Assembly (NCBI GenBank): GCA_963834135.1
Contig: CAWIAN010000013.1
Location: 372,001-436,000 of the forward strand
Direction: 5' to 3'
Length of the DNA: 64,000 nucleotides
Source: Bog-257 sp963834135
GTDB lineage: Bacteria; Acidobacteriota; Terriglobia; Terriglobales; Acidobacteriaceae
The notes below the pieces were generated by a model. That model was not told where the DNA came from. It made no database searches and saw nothing but the letters and a program-made list of their open reading frames with translations. Shown one piece after another: positions 1 to 9,673 of this stretch. A program made the translations under genes and the position numbers. The number at the start of each line of letters is the position of its first letter. The stretch's first letter is position 1.

Positions 1-310
1 CCTTGTTGCATTTATGTTGATCGACGGTTGCAGGTAGAAGTCGTGTTAGCGAGTGGTCGGAGTCCGACAGTAACTACTTCAGCTCGTTCGCGAGCCGTTC
101 TTGTTTCTGGCAACGATTGCAGAAGCGAACCTCCGAACGGAATGTCCTTCAGTCTATGGGGAGGCCCACAGCAGGCCTCCCTGAAAGCTGCGCGAACAAT
201 TGTCTTTCAGCTGACCGGCAGGGCATACACGTTCACAACATGAGCGTTTCAACGACCACTTTTTGCAGGTCTTGGAACGGAATGAAGGGTTGCATAAGGA
301 GCAATCGACA
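1..310. other. Intergenic or upstream region, no gene recognised
   Basis: No reading frame here resembles a known protein. The last bases contain a purine-rich ribosome-binding site (AAGGAG near 296-302) for the sedolisin gene that follows. No convincing promoter hexamers or repeats were found. Confidence 0.5.
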
Positions 311-1531
311 ATGAGGAGAAGTTCATTTGTTTTGATCGTCACGGCGGTTGCCGTGTGTTTCACCATGGGTGCATTTGCTCAGGACTCGCCGGAGCAGGGC
401 ACCATCACCGCCCCACCCAGCACCCGGGGACTCCCGAGCCTAAAGGTGCATACACCGCTCTACATCTTCACGCCGGCTAGCGTGATTCACGACAACAACC
501 CGTCACCCAGCGCGGAGACGCCGAGTTCGTTGGCTTGCATCTACGGTGCGGCGCCCCCCACCGCCGGATGTCCGCGGAATGGCACGGTGGTCTCCACTGG
601 TGGATCGAAAGCCATCGCGGTAGTCGACTACGGTAACAACAGCACGCTGCAATCTGACTTCAACACTTTCACCTCGCACTATGGCCTGCCTGCGCAGACC
701 CTGAACATCCAGTGCGCGTGCCCATCAGGATGTCCCTCCAGTGATGGCACGGGCTGGGATCTTGAGACAGCCCTTGACGTCGAGTACGCCCATGCCATGG
801 CGCCGAATGCGCAAATCATCGTCTCCGAGTTTTGCAGTGATCCTCTGGGCGATGGCGCCGAAGCCAACGCTGCACAGTACATTGCCGCTAACTACGGAGC
901 GGGTGAGATCAGCAACAGCTGGACCTATAACGGTGGCGAGGCCTGGTGTGGTTCCGGACCCTGCGAACTTCAGTACGACTCCATCTTTACCCAGAACGGC
1001 ATTGTCTACTTCGGCTCGGCGGGCGATGACGGACTAGGGCCGGCCTATCCCAGCATCTCGCCCAACGTGATATCCGCTGGCGGCACCGTGATCCAGCGCA
1101 CCAGTGGCAACTTCACGGGTGAGACCTGCTGGAACGATAGCGGCGGCGGCATCAGCCAATTCGAGCCTCTGCCCCCCTATCAACTGGCAGTAGCCAGAGC
1201 GACCGGACCGCATCGCGGCACGCCCGACTGGGCAGCCGATGCCAGCCCCAACACAGGTGCGGCGGTGTACAGCACCACGGCCTGCGGCGGGTGGTGCACG
1301 GTTGGTGGAACCAGCCTGGCCTCGCCCTTGCTGGCCGGACTGACCAACTTCGCCGGTCACTTCGACAACCGCACGGTAAGCGAACTGCTTATGACCTACG
1401 CCTACTATCGGACCACGCAGTATCACCGCTATTTCTTCGACATTACTAGCGGTAGCAACGGCTCACCGGCTGCGGTCGGCTGGGACCAGTGCACGGGATT
1501 GGGGAGTCCGCGCGATCTGACGGGCTTCTGA
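311..1531 (+). CDS. Secreted S53-family (sedolisin/kumamolisin-like) serine-carboxyl peptidase
   Basis: This 406-residue protein begins with a signal peptide (about residues 1-23, ending GAFAQ) and should act outside the cytoplasm, hydrolysing proteins with the Glu-Asp-Ser triad typical of sedolisins. The Glu and Asp are seen in ETALDVEYA (E152, D156), the oxyanion Asp in GSAGDDG, and the nucleophile in GGTSLASP (S335). The C-terminus (ITSGSNG...GWDQCTGLGSP) matches the family's calcium-binding end. The ATG at 311 is chosen over an upstream in-frame start at 263 because it gives a clean signal peptide and has AAGGAG just before it. Oddity: only about 100 residues precede the catalytic core, too few for the usual large activation prodomain. 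The enzyme class is clear; the substrate is unknown. Confidence 0.88.
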   Translation: MRRSSFVLIVTAVAVCFTMGAFAQDSPEQGTITAPPSTRGLPSLKVHTPLYIFTPASVIHDNNPSPSAETPSSLACIYGAAPPTAGCPRNGTVVSTGGSKAIAVVDYGNNSTLQSDFNTFTSHYGLPAQTLNIQCACPSGCPSSDGTGWDLETALDVEYAHAMAPNAQIIVSEFCSDPLGDGAEANAAQYIAANYGAGEISNSWTYNGGEAWCGSGPCELQYDSIFTQNGIVYFGSAGDDGLGPAYPSISPNVISAGGTVIQRTSGNFTGETCWNDSGGGISQFEPLPPYQLAVARATGPHRGTPDWAADASPNTGAAVYSTTACGGWCTVGGTSLASPLLAGLTNFAGHFDNRTVSELLMTYAYYRTTQYHRYFFDITSGSNGSPAAVGWDQCTGLGSPRDLTGF

Positions 1532-1993
1532 CCTCGGTTGTAGAGACAAGCGACAGGGAGCCTCGCTCTCCGCGGTGCTCCTTCTCGCGATTCGATTCGC
1601 CAAGCGACCCTCCAATCGGACGGTTTACCGACATCTCTGCCCGGTGGGCGTAAACTATTGCCGCTCGTATTACAGTAGCTGCAATTCTTTGCAACTTAAT
1701 TCCATTAAATAACGGCGACATTTTTTGGATATATTCGCTATTATGAGATAAGCCGTTTGCTTTTGATGGTTTATGGCTGCACTTTTCCGGGAAAAAAAGT
1801 GAACAAACGTTCGTCAATCTGGCTCAGCAACTGCTACACTCTTTTGCACATCATCCTGACCTCTCTACCGCGTCCGTTCGTTTTCCGTTGAATCGAACTG
1901 GCGGCCGCTAAAAAGGCAAGTGTCGTGGGGTATCTCTGCTGAAGGATGTAGGCCAACCGTTTCAACATAAACATTTGAGGAGAAGGTAACTTA
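1532..1993. other. Long intergenic leader region, AT-richer than surroundings
   Basis: No coding sequence is supported. The stretch 1680-1810 is richer in A and T than its surroundings and holds a possible promoter (GCGACA near 1715-1720, 18 bases, TATTAT at 1739-1744), which would give the next gene an untranslated leader of about 245 bases. An AGGAGAAGG ribosome-binding site lies directly before the ATG at 1994. Confidence 0.35.
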
Positions 1994-3067
1994 ATGAAGA
2001 CACGTTTTGCAGGCGTGTGCCAGTCGATGGCACTCATTCTGCTGATCTGCACGTTCTCCGCTATCGCCTTCGCGGGTGAGACAGCGCGTTTTGTTGTAAT
2101 TCCTCCTAAGCCCGCTGTTGCCGGCTCGCCGGTGCCCGCAGGTACGCTCCAGACCTGGAATGGATCGTTCACTTACAACAACACACCGTACAACTATGTG
2201 ATGGTTGGACAGGATCCGGCCACCGGTCAGGCATCGCTGATCACCACCTACATCATCCCGACCAAGATCGTTCTGTCGGATGGCACCACCTATGATCCGT
2301 TGGCCGGCGGCACCGCCAGCCCGATCGCTCGCACCCTTACTTCCCCGATCTTCGACAACACCACCAACTACACGCAGGGTGGGGTTAACCTGGGAACGAC
2401 CCAGTACGAAGACGCTTTCCAGCGCGGCAACTTCTGGAGCGAAGTCCAGAGCCAGCCCAACTATCACGTTCTGCTGGGTGGACCCAGCTCTCACGTGGTC
2501 GTTCTGCCTGAGCTGACCCTGAACGTTCCGTCCGGCAGCGGCCACAACGGCAGCGAGTTCGGTCACACGGTCGGTCTGGTTGACATCAACTACTTCGACA
2601 ACGCCATCAGCACCTATATGGCGTCGAATCCGACCATCACCCCGACGGTTCTGCCCATCTTCGAAACCACCAACATGTACTGGACCGAAGGCGGTTGCTG
2701 CATCGGCGGCTATCACAGCGCGAACGGTACCCAGTCCTACAGCGTCTTCACCTATCTGACCTACTCGGGCGTCTTCTCGCAGGACGTTTCTGCTCTGTCG
2801 CACGAGATCGGTGAGTGGATGGACGATCCGTTGACGCCCCACGAAAACAACACGCCTTGCGGCATCCTGGAAGTTGGCGATCCGCTCGAAGGCGGCAGCG
2901 CCGGCCATCCGTATGGAACCTGGGCCTACACGCTGCATGGTTTCACGTACCACTTGCAGGATCTGACCTACATCGGCTACTTCGGTGCGCCGCTGAGCAC
3001 GTCGGTCAACAGCTGGTGGACCTTCCAGAACTTCCCGTTCACCCAGATTTGCCAGAACGGCTCCTAG
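1994..3067 (+). CDS. Secreted protein with HEIGEW zinc-protease-like motif
   Basis: This 357-residue protein has a signal peptide (about 1-27) and no membrane segment afterwards, so it is probably exported. The body is rich in Asn, Thr, Gly and Tyr, as is common in secreted acidobacterial proteins. One stretch, LSHEIGEWMDDP (near residues 270-280), carries a His-Glu pair like that of metallopeptidases, and Cys pairs occur in GGCCIGGYH and TPCGIL. I do not recognise the family; a metalloprotease role is inference from that motif. It has a strong ribosome-binding site (AGGAGAAGG) and is followed 17 bases later by a strong terminator, so it is probably transcribed alone. Confidence 0.75.
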   Translation: MKTRFAGVCQSMALILLICTFSAIAFAGETARFVVIPPKPAVAGSPVPAGTLQTWNGSFTYNNTPYNYVMVGQDPATGQASLITTYIIPTKIVLSDGTTYDPLAGGTASPIARTLTSPIFDNTTNYTQGGVNLGTTQYEDAFQRGNFWSEVQSQPNYHVLLGGPSSHVVVLPELTLNVPSGSGHNGSEFGHTVGLVDINYFDNAISTYMASNPTITPTVLPIFETTNMYWTEGGCCIGGYHSANGTQSYSVFTYLTYSGVFSQDVSALSHEIGEWMDDPLTPHENNTPCGILEVGDPLEGGSAGHPYGTWAYTLHGFTYHLQDLTYIGYFGAPLSTSVNSWWTFQNFPFTQICQNGS

Positions 3068-3084
3068 TTTTTCTGTCGGACTTG

Positions 3085-3112
3085 AACCCGCTCCGCAAGG
3101 GGCGGGTTTTTT
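3085..3112 (+). terminator. Intrinsic terminator after the HEIGEW protein gene
   Basis: A 10-base-pair stem (arms 3085-3094 and 3099-3108, one G-T pair) closes a GCAA tetraloop and is followed by a run of T. It lies 17 bases after the stop codon at 3067. Confidence 0.9.
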
Positions 3113-3299
3113 ATTGGGGCGCGCTTGCACTTGGCACTTGGCAAATGCAGACCTGCTGGGTGAGACGACATTCGCATGCGCCATTGAAGATTAAGATGCG
3201 AGGGGTTACAGGGGTCCAGGTGTGAATGTGACGTGCAGAGGTTTCAGAGACTAAGGCGAACAGCGAAATGCTAAGTGCCAACGGCCGGAACTGCCATCC

Positions 3300-4892
3300 T
3301 CAATGCGCTGCCGGCGACGCTCCCTTGCGCCCAACCGATTTTTTCAGCATGAAGACAATCGGAATGCACCCGAAGCAGAGAAGGGCCAGGTAGCGAAAGT
3401 CGTCGACGTAAGACCACAGCCGGGCTTGCGCTTCGAGTTGTCCGCCGATCAGGCCCAGCGCTTTCTGCATGGAGTCGACCGGTCCGTAGCCTTGCTGGTA
3501 GAGATACTGTTGCAGCGCATGCAACTGGCTCTGGTAGTTCGGGCTGGTGGGCGTCAGTGAGCGTACCAGCTCGTTCTGGTGCAACTGCTGATGACGGGCG
3601 ACAATGGTGTTGACGATCGAAATGCCGATGCTCCCGCCCACGTTGCGAAACAAATTGTAGAGTCCGCTGGCGTTGCCGATCTCCTCGTTCTTCAGCCCGG
3701 CCATCGTCGTCGTCGACAGCGGGACGAACACCGACCCCGAGCCGAATCCGCTCAGGATAATGGCCCACACGAACGACCATTGCGAAATGGCGAGGTTCAC
3801 CTGTCCGAACCACAGGCCGGCGACGCCGAACATAGCGAAGCCCGTGGCGATCAGGAAGCGGTTATCGATCTTGCTGGTCATTATACCGATAATCGGCATA
3901 GCCAGAATCGCACCGATACCTCGCGGGGCGACGGCCCACCCTGCAGCCAGCGCCGTATAGCCCAGCAGCTCCTGATAGAACAGCGGGAGCAAGGTGATCA
4001 GGCCATAAAGGCCGCCTCCAAAGATCGCGATAAGTAAACAGCCGATCGCAAAGTTTCGGTGTCGAAAGACGCGCAGGTTCACCAGCGGTTTGTCATGGGT
4101 GAACTCTCGCACGAGAAACAGAATGAAGGAGACCGCCAACAGTCCCGCGGTCCAGCGAATCCAGGTGGCCCCGAACCAGTCGTCTTCCTGGCCTTTGTCG
4201 AGGATGATCTGCAATGCCCCAAGCCACACGGCCAGCAGCCCCAGGCCGATGCCGTCGATCCTGCCGGGTTTGGCGTTCTTGATGTACGGCGGATCTTCGA
4301 CGAACCGCATGATCATCAGGATGGCGATGATGCCGATCGGAATGTTGATGTAGAACGCCCAGCGCCAGGAGTACGTGTCGGTTAGATAGCCGCCGAGGGT
4401 AGGACCTAATACAGGAGCTACTACGACTCCCAGTGCAAAGACGGCCATCGCCATGCCGCGCTTGTCGGGTGGAAAGCTCTCCAGCAGGATCGCCTGCGAC
4501 AGCGGCTGCAGTGCGCCGCCGCCCGCGCCTTGAACCGCGCGCGCCAGCAAAATCGTTCCCAGGCTCCAGGCAGCGCCGCAGGCAAACGACGAGACGGTGA
4601 AGATGATGATGCAGGTGATCAGGAAGCGCTTGCGTCCGAACTTCAGGGCAAACCAGGTGCTGGCCGGCAGAACAACCGCATTCGCCACCAGGTAGCTGGT
4701 GAGCACCCAGGTGGCTTCGTCGTTGGTGGCCGACAGGCTGCCGGCGATATAGGGCAGGGCCACCGACGCAATCGAGGTGTCAAGCACCTCCATGAACGTC
4801 GCCAGCATGACCGACACCGCGATCAGCCAGGGACTGGGAACTGGCTTACTCATCGACAGTCCCTGTGCGCCAGCCACCGAAGCCGTTGCCAT
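3300..4892 (-). CDS. DHA2-family (EmrB/QacA type) MFS multidrug efflux transporter
   Basis: This 530-residue inner-membrane protein has about 14 hydrophobic segments, as expected for the drug:H+ antiporter family with 14 spanners. The N-terminal signature MEVLDTSIASVALPYIAG is the typical first-helix motif of EmrB proteins, and LGPTLGGYLTDTYSWRWAFYINIP (read in two parts) is the motif C/GWRWIF region. It probably exports hydrophobic compounds using the proton gradient. The ATG at 4892 is preceded by GGGAAAGGA. No EmrA-like membrane fusion protein or TolC lies next to it, so a tripartite pump would need partners coded elsewhere. It is divergent from the ADOP permease. Family assignment is firm; substrate is unknown. 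Confidence 0.92.
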   Translation of the reverse strand: MATASVAGAQGLSMSKPVPSPWLIAVSVMLATFMEVLDTSIASVALPYIAGSLSATNDEATWVLTSYLVANAVVLPASTWFALKFGRKRFLITCIIIFTVSSFACGAAWSLGTILLARAVQGAGGGALQPLSQAILLESFPPDKRGMAMAVFALGVVVAPVLGPTLGGYLTDTYSWRWAFYINIPIGIIAILMIMRFVEDPPYIKNAKPGRIDGIGLGLLAVWLGALQIILDKGQEDDWFGATWIRWTAGLLAVSFILFLVREFTHDKPLVNLRVFRHRNFAIGCLLIAIFGGGLYGLITLLPLFYQELLGYTALAAGWAVAPRGIGAILAMPIIGIMTSKIDNRFLIATGFAMFGVAGLWFGQVNLAISQWSFVWAIILSGFGSGSVFVPLSTTTMAGLKNEEIGNASGLYNLFRNVGGSIGISIVNTIVARHQQLHQNELVRSLTPTSPNYQSQLHALQQYLYQQGYGPVDSMQKALGLIGGQLEAQARLWSYVDDFRYLALLCFGCIPIVFMLKKSVGRKGASPAAH

Positions 4893-5213
4893 CGTTCCTT
4901 TCCCGGTATTTCAGAGTTGTTGTTCGACTAGCAACAGGGTGCGGCACTACGACAGACTGCGAAACCATACAGATGCTGGTCAGGCAGAGAACGATTCCCG
5001 CCGGCAGCGTCGGCAAGCTTACATGAATCCGTCCCGCGCCTCACCGAGTCAAGAAAGCTTACAGCGTCGGCATGTCCAAAACCAGCGGCAATGACGGCCC
5101 TCGGGCACTTCGTTCGGTTTGATTTTGACAATTACGTTATGATTCGCACAGACCCTCTTAACCGAGTTTCTCTCGAAAGCTGCTTGCTGGCTGGCGGTGG
5201 TTGATTCGATCCC
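4893..5213. other. Divergent intergenic region
   Basis: This spacer separates the efflux pump (minus) from the ADOP permease (plus) and must hold both promoters. A TATGAT at 5138-5143 could be a -10 for the plus-strand gene, but no matching -35 is at the right distance. No small gene or operator palindrome was recognised. Confidence 0.35.
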
Positions 5214-7682
5214 ATGGGAACTTTGAGCCAGGACTTTCGTTACGGCCTGCGGATGTTGCGAAAACAGCCCGGCTTCACCGCCGTGGCCGTCGTGACCCTG
5301 GCCTTGGCCATCGGGGCCAACACCGCAATTTTCTCCATCGTGTATCCGGTGCTGCTGCGGTCGTTGCCGTTTGCCAATCCTAACCAACTGGTCACAGTCG
5401 GCGAGAGCCGCCAGAAGATCGCGTGCTGTTCTTACGCGACCTCGTATCCCGATTATCTCGACTGGCGAGCCAACGCGAAAAGCTTTCAGTCTCTTGCCGG
5501 CTACGGCGGCGACGCCTATACCATCACCGGTAATGGCGATCCCAAGACTGTATTCGCCGCCATGGTCACCACCAATTTCTTTTCCACGCTGGGGGTAACG
5601 CCGGTACTGGGCCGCGACTTCCTGCCAGGCGAAGATCTTCCCAGCGGGCAAGGTCCGAACGTCGCGCTGCTGACCTATGACTTCTGGCGCAGCGATTTCG
5701 GCGGCGATCCCAAGATCATCGGCCGCCTGGTACGTCTCGACGGCAAGCTGGTCACTATCGTTGGCATTCTGCCGCGAAACTTCGAGCTCACTCCGGCCGG
5801 CATTCTGCCGATCTGGGTGCCGTTGCACCTGAACAACTACGAACGCACCGCGCGCGATTCGCACTGGTTCAGCGTGATCGGCCGGCTCGCGCCGGGAGTT
5901 ACGCTGGAGCAGGCGCGCTCCGAGATGACGGCCATCGGTTCCGAAATCTCCCACCAATACCCGGCCACGGATGCGGGCATGCACGTAACTGTCGGCTCGT
6001 TGAGCCAGCATGTTGTCGGCGATATTCGTCCCCTGCTGCTGGTGCTGTTCTGCGCGGTCGCTTTCGTGTTGCTGATTGCCTGCGCCAACCTGGCCAACCT
6101 GATGCTCAGCCGCTCGGTCGACCGTCGCCGCGAATTTGCGGTGCGCGCCGCGCTGGGCGCCAGCCAGTGGCACCTCATCCTGCAATTGCTGATTGAAAGC
6201 CTCACGCTCTCGCTGATGGGGGCCGTCATCGGCTTTGTGGGCGCGGTCATCGGCATTTGGGTGATGACGGCTTCGGTCTCCGACGTCCAACTCGACTTCA
6301 TGCCTTATCTCAAGGACGTCGGCATCAGTTTTCCGGTACTGGCTTTCGTCGGCGGCATCACCATTGTGACCGCATTCGTCTTCGGACTGTCGCCCGCGAT
6401 TTCCATCCGCCGCTTGCCTATCTCTGAGGTGCTGAAGGACGAGTCGCGCGGCGGGACCAGCGCCTCTCACGCCCGTCTGCGCAACGCCCTGGTGATCGGC
6501 GAGATCGCGATCTCCCTGGTGCTTCTGGTGAGCGGCGGACTCATGCTGCAAAGTCTGCGCATGTTGCTTCGGCAGAATCCCGGCTTCGATGCCGAACACG
6601 TGCTGACCTTCATGGTCACGCTGCCCTCCGGACCGTACCCGGTATCAAAGACCTGGCCGTTCACCAATCCAAACGGGTTGCGCTTTGCACATGAATTTAT
6701 GGACCGCTTGCGCGGCTTGCCAGGCGTAGTCGGCGTGTCGGCCACCAGCGCGTTGCCGGTCGCGCAAAATCTGCAGGGCTATCGATTCGTCATCGAAGGC
6801 CGAGCCGTCAATCCCGGCGAAGAAGAGAACGCGGTTGGCCGCATGGTGGATAGCGGATATTTCTCCGTGATGCACATTCCGGTGCTGCGCGGCCGGACGC
6901 TGAACGCGTCTGACTCTGCGAACGCGCCTCCGGTGCTGGTGGTCAACCAAGCTTGGGCCAAACACTTTTTCCCGAATGGCGAGAACCCGATCGGCAAGCG
7001 CATTCGCTTTACCCTTTCGCCCGAAGAACCGTATCGTGAAATCGTCGGCGTGGTTGGCGATATTGCGGAGGACAGCCTTGACGCTCCCGCTCCGCCGACA
7101 ACCTATATGCCGGTGGACCAGCAGTCCGGTTACGCCACGTATCTGAACTACGTGATTCGCACCAGCGGCGATCCGGCGGCGCTGCTGCCCTCGGCCCGTG
7201 CGGTGGCCCGGTCCATCGATCCCGAGCTAGCCTTCGTGCAGCCGCAATCGCTGGAAGACTTTCTGAACCGCACGCCTGCCGTGTTCCTGCGACGCTATCC
7301 CTTCTACCTAATCGGCAGCTTCGCGACCTTGGCGTTGGTGCTGGCGCTGCTCGGACTCTACGGACTCATCTCCTACTCTGTGGCGCGGCGCACTCGCGAG
7401 ATCGGAATTCGCATGGCGTTGGGAGCGCAGCGCGACGACATCCTGACGCTCACCATCCGGCAAGGTGTTATGGCTGCGGTCTGGGGTGTGGTAATCGGAC
7501 TCGTCGTCGCCCTGGTCGCCACGCGCGTCATGACAAGCATTCTTTATGGAGTTGGCGCGGCGGATTGGCTGACATTTCTTAGTGTGGCGTTTCTGCTGTT
7601 CCTGGTCGCTATGGTCGCTTCCTATATTCCGGCAAGAAGAGCGACCAACGTCGACCCGATGATCGCGTTGCGGAACGAATAG
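5214..7682 (+). CDS. ADOP-type ABC transporter permease (MacB/FtsX fold, duplicated)
   Basis: This 822-residue membrane protein has two copies of the unit 'MacB periplasmic core plus FtsX domain'. The first copy starts with FRYGLRMLRKQPGFT and a membrane helix near residues 20-40, followed by a large extracytoplasmic core (about 50-260) and three helices (about 275-400). The second copy starts near 425 and ends with GLYGLISYSVARRTREIGIRMALGA, the FtsX end motif. This is the architecture of the 'acidobacterial duplicated orphan permease' family. No ATP-binding gene lies beside it, in line with the 'orphan' label. The role is unknown; related proteins act in mechanotransmission or in lipoprotein or peptide handling. 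No clear ribosome-binding site precedes the ATG. Confidence 0.92.
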   Translation: MGTLSQDFRYGLRMLRKQPGFTAVAVVTLALAIGANTAIFSIVYPVLLRSLPFANPNQLVTVGESRQKIACCSYATSYPDYLDWRANAKSFQSLAGYGGDAYTITGNGDPKTVFAAMVTTNFFSTLGVTPVLGRDFLPGEDLPSGQGPNVALLTYDFWRSDFGGDPKIIGRLVRLDGKLVTIVGILPRNFELTPAGILPIWVPLHLNNYERTARDSHWFSVIGRLAPGVTLEQARSEMTAIGSEISHQYPATDAGMHVTVGSLSQHVVGDIRPLLLVLFCAVAFVLLIACANLANLMLSRSVDRRREFAVRAALGASQWHLILQLLIESLTLSLMGAVIGFVGAVIGIWVMTASVSDVQLDFMPYLKDVGISFPVLAFVGGITIVTAFVFGLSPAISIRRLPISEVLKDESRGGTSASHARLRNALVIGEIAISLVLLVSGGLMLQSLRMLLRQNPGFDAEHVLTFMVTLPSGPYPVSKTWPFTNPNGLRFAHEFMDRLRGLPGVVGVSATSALPVAQNLQGYRFVIEGRAVNPGEEENAVGRMVDSGYFSVMHIPVLRGRTLNASDSANAPPVLVVNQAWAKHFFPNGENPIGKRIRFTLSPEEPYREIVGVVGDIAEDSLDAPAPPTTYMPVDQQSGYATYLNYVIRTSGDPAALLPSARAVARSIDPELAFVQPQSLEDFLNRTPAVFLRRYPFYLIGSFATLALVLALLGLYGLISYSVARRTREIGIRMALGAQRDDILTLTIRQGVMAAVWGVVIGLVVALVATRVMTSILYGVGAADWLTFLSVAFLLFLVAMVASYIPARRATNVDPMIALRNE

Positions 7683-7744
7683 AGTTCACCGATATTTTTG
7701 CCGAGCTATCATAACGGCTGGTAATCGCCAGCGAGGATTTCGAC

Positions 7745-8236
7745 ATGGTGCAGATTTCCGATGCTGCTGTACAAGAGATGTTGGCGGGGCGTTACATCGC
7801 CGCGCTGGCCACGCAGAACGCCGACGGTTCTATCCACATGGTCTCCGTCTGGTACTTCTACGACGGCGAGAGCATTTATGTAGCGACCTCAAGCCGCACC
7901 CGCAAAGCTCAAAACCTGCGCGAACGTCCCCAGGTTTCGATGATGATCGATTCGCGCGACACCGCGGCGCAAAGAGGCATTACACTCACGGGCACAGCGC
8001 GCTTCCTGACCGGCAGTGCGTCGCATGATTGGAATGCGAAAATCCACCACAAGTATCTGAGTGCGGCCGCAGTGGCAGACCCGAAAGTCGGTCCTGTATT
8101 CGCACAGTTTGATGACGTCACCATCCAGATCGCTCCGCAGTCGGTGATCGCCTGGGACATGCGTGACCTGGATCGCCAGTTCTTCGGCGGCGCATTCCAC
8201 AGCCACCCGGAATATCTGTTACCCGTTGAAGATTGA
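7745..8236 (+). CDS. Pyridoxamine 5'-phosphate oxidase-fold (PPOX) flavin/F420-type protein
   Basis: This 163-residue cytoplasmic protein has the split beta-barrel of the PPOX superfamily. MLAGRYIAALATQNADGSIHMVSVWY is the typical first strand pair, and a conserved arginine stretch (SSRTRKAQNLRERP) would contact the phosphate of a flavin or F420 cofactor. Members reduce or bind small substrates, but sequence alone does not separate FMN from F420 use. It starts at ATG 7745 with GAGGA upstream, 62 bases after the ADOP gene; TATCAT near 7710 could be its own -10. No partner gene reveals the substrate. Confidence 0.85.
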   Translation: MVQISDAAVQEMLAGRYIAALATQNADGSIHMVSVWYFYDGESIYVATSSRTRKAQNLRERPQVSMMIDSRDTAAQRGITLTGTARFLTGSASHDWNAKIHHKYLSAAAVADPKVGPVFAQFDDVTIQIAPQSVIAWDMRDLDRQFFGGAFHSHPEYLLPVED

Positions 8237-8449
8237 GAATAATGTTTGCCGGTCGCTTGCGATAACGCCTGACAACATTTACTTCGGCACAGCCTGTGAT
8301 TCGATCCGGGATTAGCCGTGCGAATCCCTGTCGATGGACATCAATTAACGAATCCCACTGCGGATAGGTGGGCGGCCAAAGCTAGTGTCCTGGCATGCAA
8401 GGCCAAGGCGATCTCAATACGAATGGGCGGCAACTTATCACTTTGCAGT

Positions 8450-9673
8450 TCAGGCTTGCTGACGCTCGGGGGCAGCGGGGCTGAGACGCCCAATGTTCTG
8501 GACATACAGGCTGATGCCAGGCATGGCACTCAGTCCGTGGGCGAAAATACTGAGGAGTACGGTTACCATCACTGCGGCTCGAATTGTAGCCTCGCCGGGC
8601 AGATTCATTTCCTGCTCGAGGTAGACCAACCCTAGAACGATTGAGGCTAGACCGCGCGGGCCGAACCATCCCATGAAGATCGCGCTGGCGGGAGACAGAC
8701 GCGTACCTGCGAGCGCGACCGCCACTGGCACCATTCGCACCAGCGTCAGGCTGATGACGGCGTAGAGCCACGCCGACGCGCCAAACTGTGACCAATCCCG
8801 TATAACGATCATGCCGAAGAGGAAGAACACAGAGAGATTGAACATTTGTCCCCATTCCTCGGCAAACTCGACACTGTGCTTACCCGCTTCTTTGAACCCG
8901 ATCTGCACGGCCAGCCCGGCAACAAAAGCTGCAATAAACATGCTGGCATCGAGCATCTCAGCCAGGGCAAGACAAAGCAGCGGCAGGGCAACCACGCCGA
9001 TTTGCTGGAACGATTCAGCCATCCACCGGCGCGTTCGCGCGACGCCGAGCAGCCATCCGCCGAGTAGACCGACTCCGACACCAACCAGCGCACCAATCCC
9101 AAGCTGTTCCACGATGAACTGCATCAGGCTCGCTATTCCACCTTCCGTCTTGGCCGCCGCGATCGCCATAAAGAACAAGAGAAACGGAACTGAAAGTCCG
9201 TCGTTGAGACCGGCCTCCACGTTGAGCGCCTGCCGAACGCGCATCGGTACGCGCGGGCTGGTAACAATAACCTGTCCTAACCCAGCATCGGTAGGCGCCA
9301 GGATCGCTGCGAGGATGCCTGCTTCCCAAAGGGAAAAATGCGGGAACACGATGTGGGCTGCGATAGCGCCCAGCAGGATCGTCAACAACAGGCCCACGCT
9401 GAGCAATCTGGCAGGTAGACTCTCGATGCTTCGCAAAAGTTTTAGGTCCGTCTTGCTGGCATCGGTGAACAGAAGCAGCACGAGTCCGACTTCAGCGAGG
9501 CCAAGAAAGACGTGTGAATTAACTCCTGCTCCCACAACCTCAGGCGCGAGGCGGAACATCAGCATTCCTGCGGCGGTGAAAACGATGGGCGCGGTGAGCA
9601 CGGTACGCTGCAAACGCTTCGACACCAGGCTATAGAGGAACACGATGGCGACAAATACAGCCAGGGAGATCAT
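8450..9673 (-). CDS. Cation:proton antiporter, CPA1/NhaP type
   Basis: This 407-residue inner-membrane protein has about 12 hydrophobic segments and family motifs for monovalent cation/H+ exchange: LLLFTDASKTDLKLL near the fourth helix, ILAPTDAGLGQ with the conserved Asp, and EAGLNDGLSVPFLLFF, the paired acidic motif of the transport site. FMGWFGPRGLASIVL is a later conserved helix. It should exchange Na+ or K+ for H+. Its ATG overlaps the stop of the upstream ion-channel gene by four bases, so the two are probably co-translated. It lacks the large cytosolic regulatory tail (TrkA domains) of CPA2 proteins. Confidence 0.9.
   Translation of the reverse strand: MISLAVFVAIVFLYSLVSKRLQRTVLTAPIVFTAAGMLMFRLAPEVVGAGVNSHVFLGLAEVGLVLLLFTDASKTDLKLLRSIESLPARLLSVGLLLTILLGAIAAHIVFPHFSLWEAGILAAILAPTDAGLGQVIVTSPRVPMRVRQALNVEAGLNDGLSVPFLLFFMAIAAAKTEGGIASLMQFIVEQLGIGALVGVGVGLLGGWLLGVARTRRWMAESFQQIGVVALPLLCLALAEMLDASMFIAAFVAGLAVQIGFKEAGKHSVEFAEEWGQMFNLSVFFLFGMIVIRDWSQFGASAWLYAVISLTLVRMVPVAVALAGTRLSPASAIFMGWFGPRGLASIVLGLVYLEQEMNLPGEATIRAAVMVTVLLSIFAHGLSAMPGISLYVQNIGRLSPAAPERQQA

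Noticed and set aside
263..310. Upstream extension of the sedolisin gene to 263
   Set aside because: The extra residues lack signal-peptide character and AAGGAG is placed right for the ATG at 311.
5049..6599. Long minus-strand frame opposite the ADOP gene
   Set aside because: It is a shadow of the strongly coding plus strand; its translation is His/Arg/Gln-rich with no domain.
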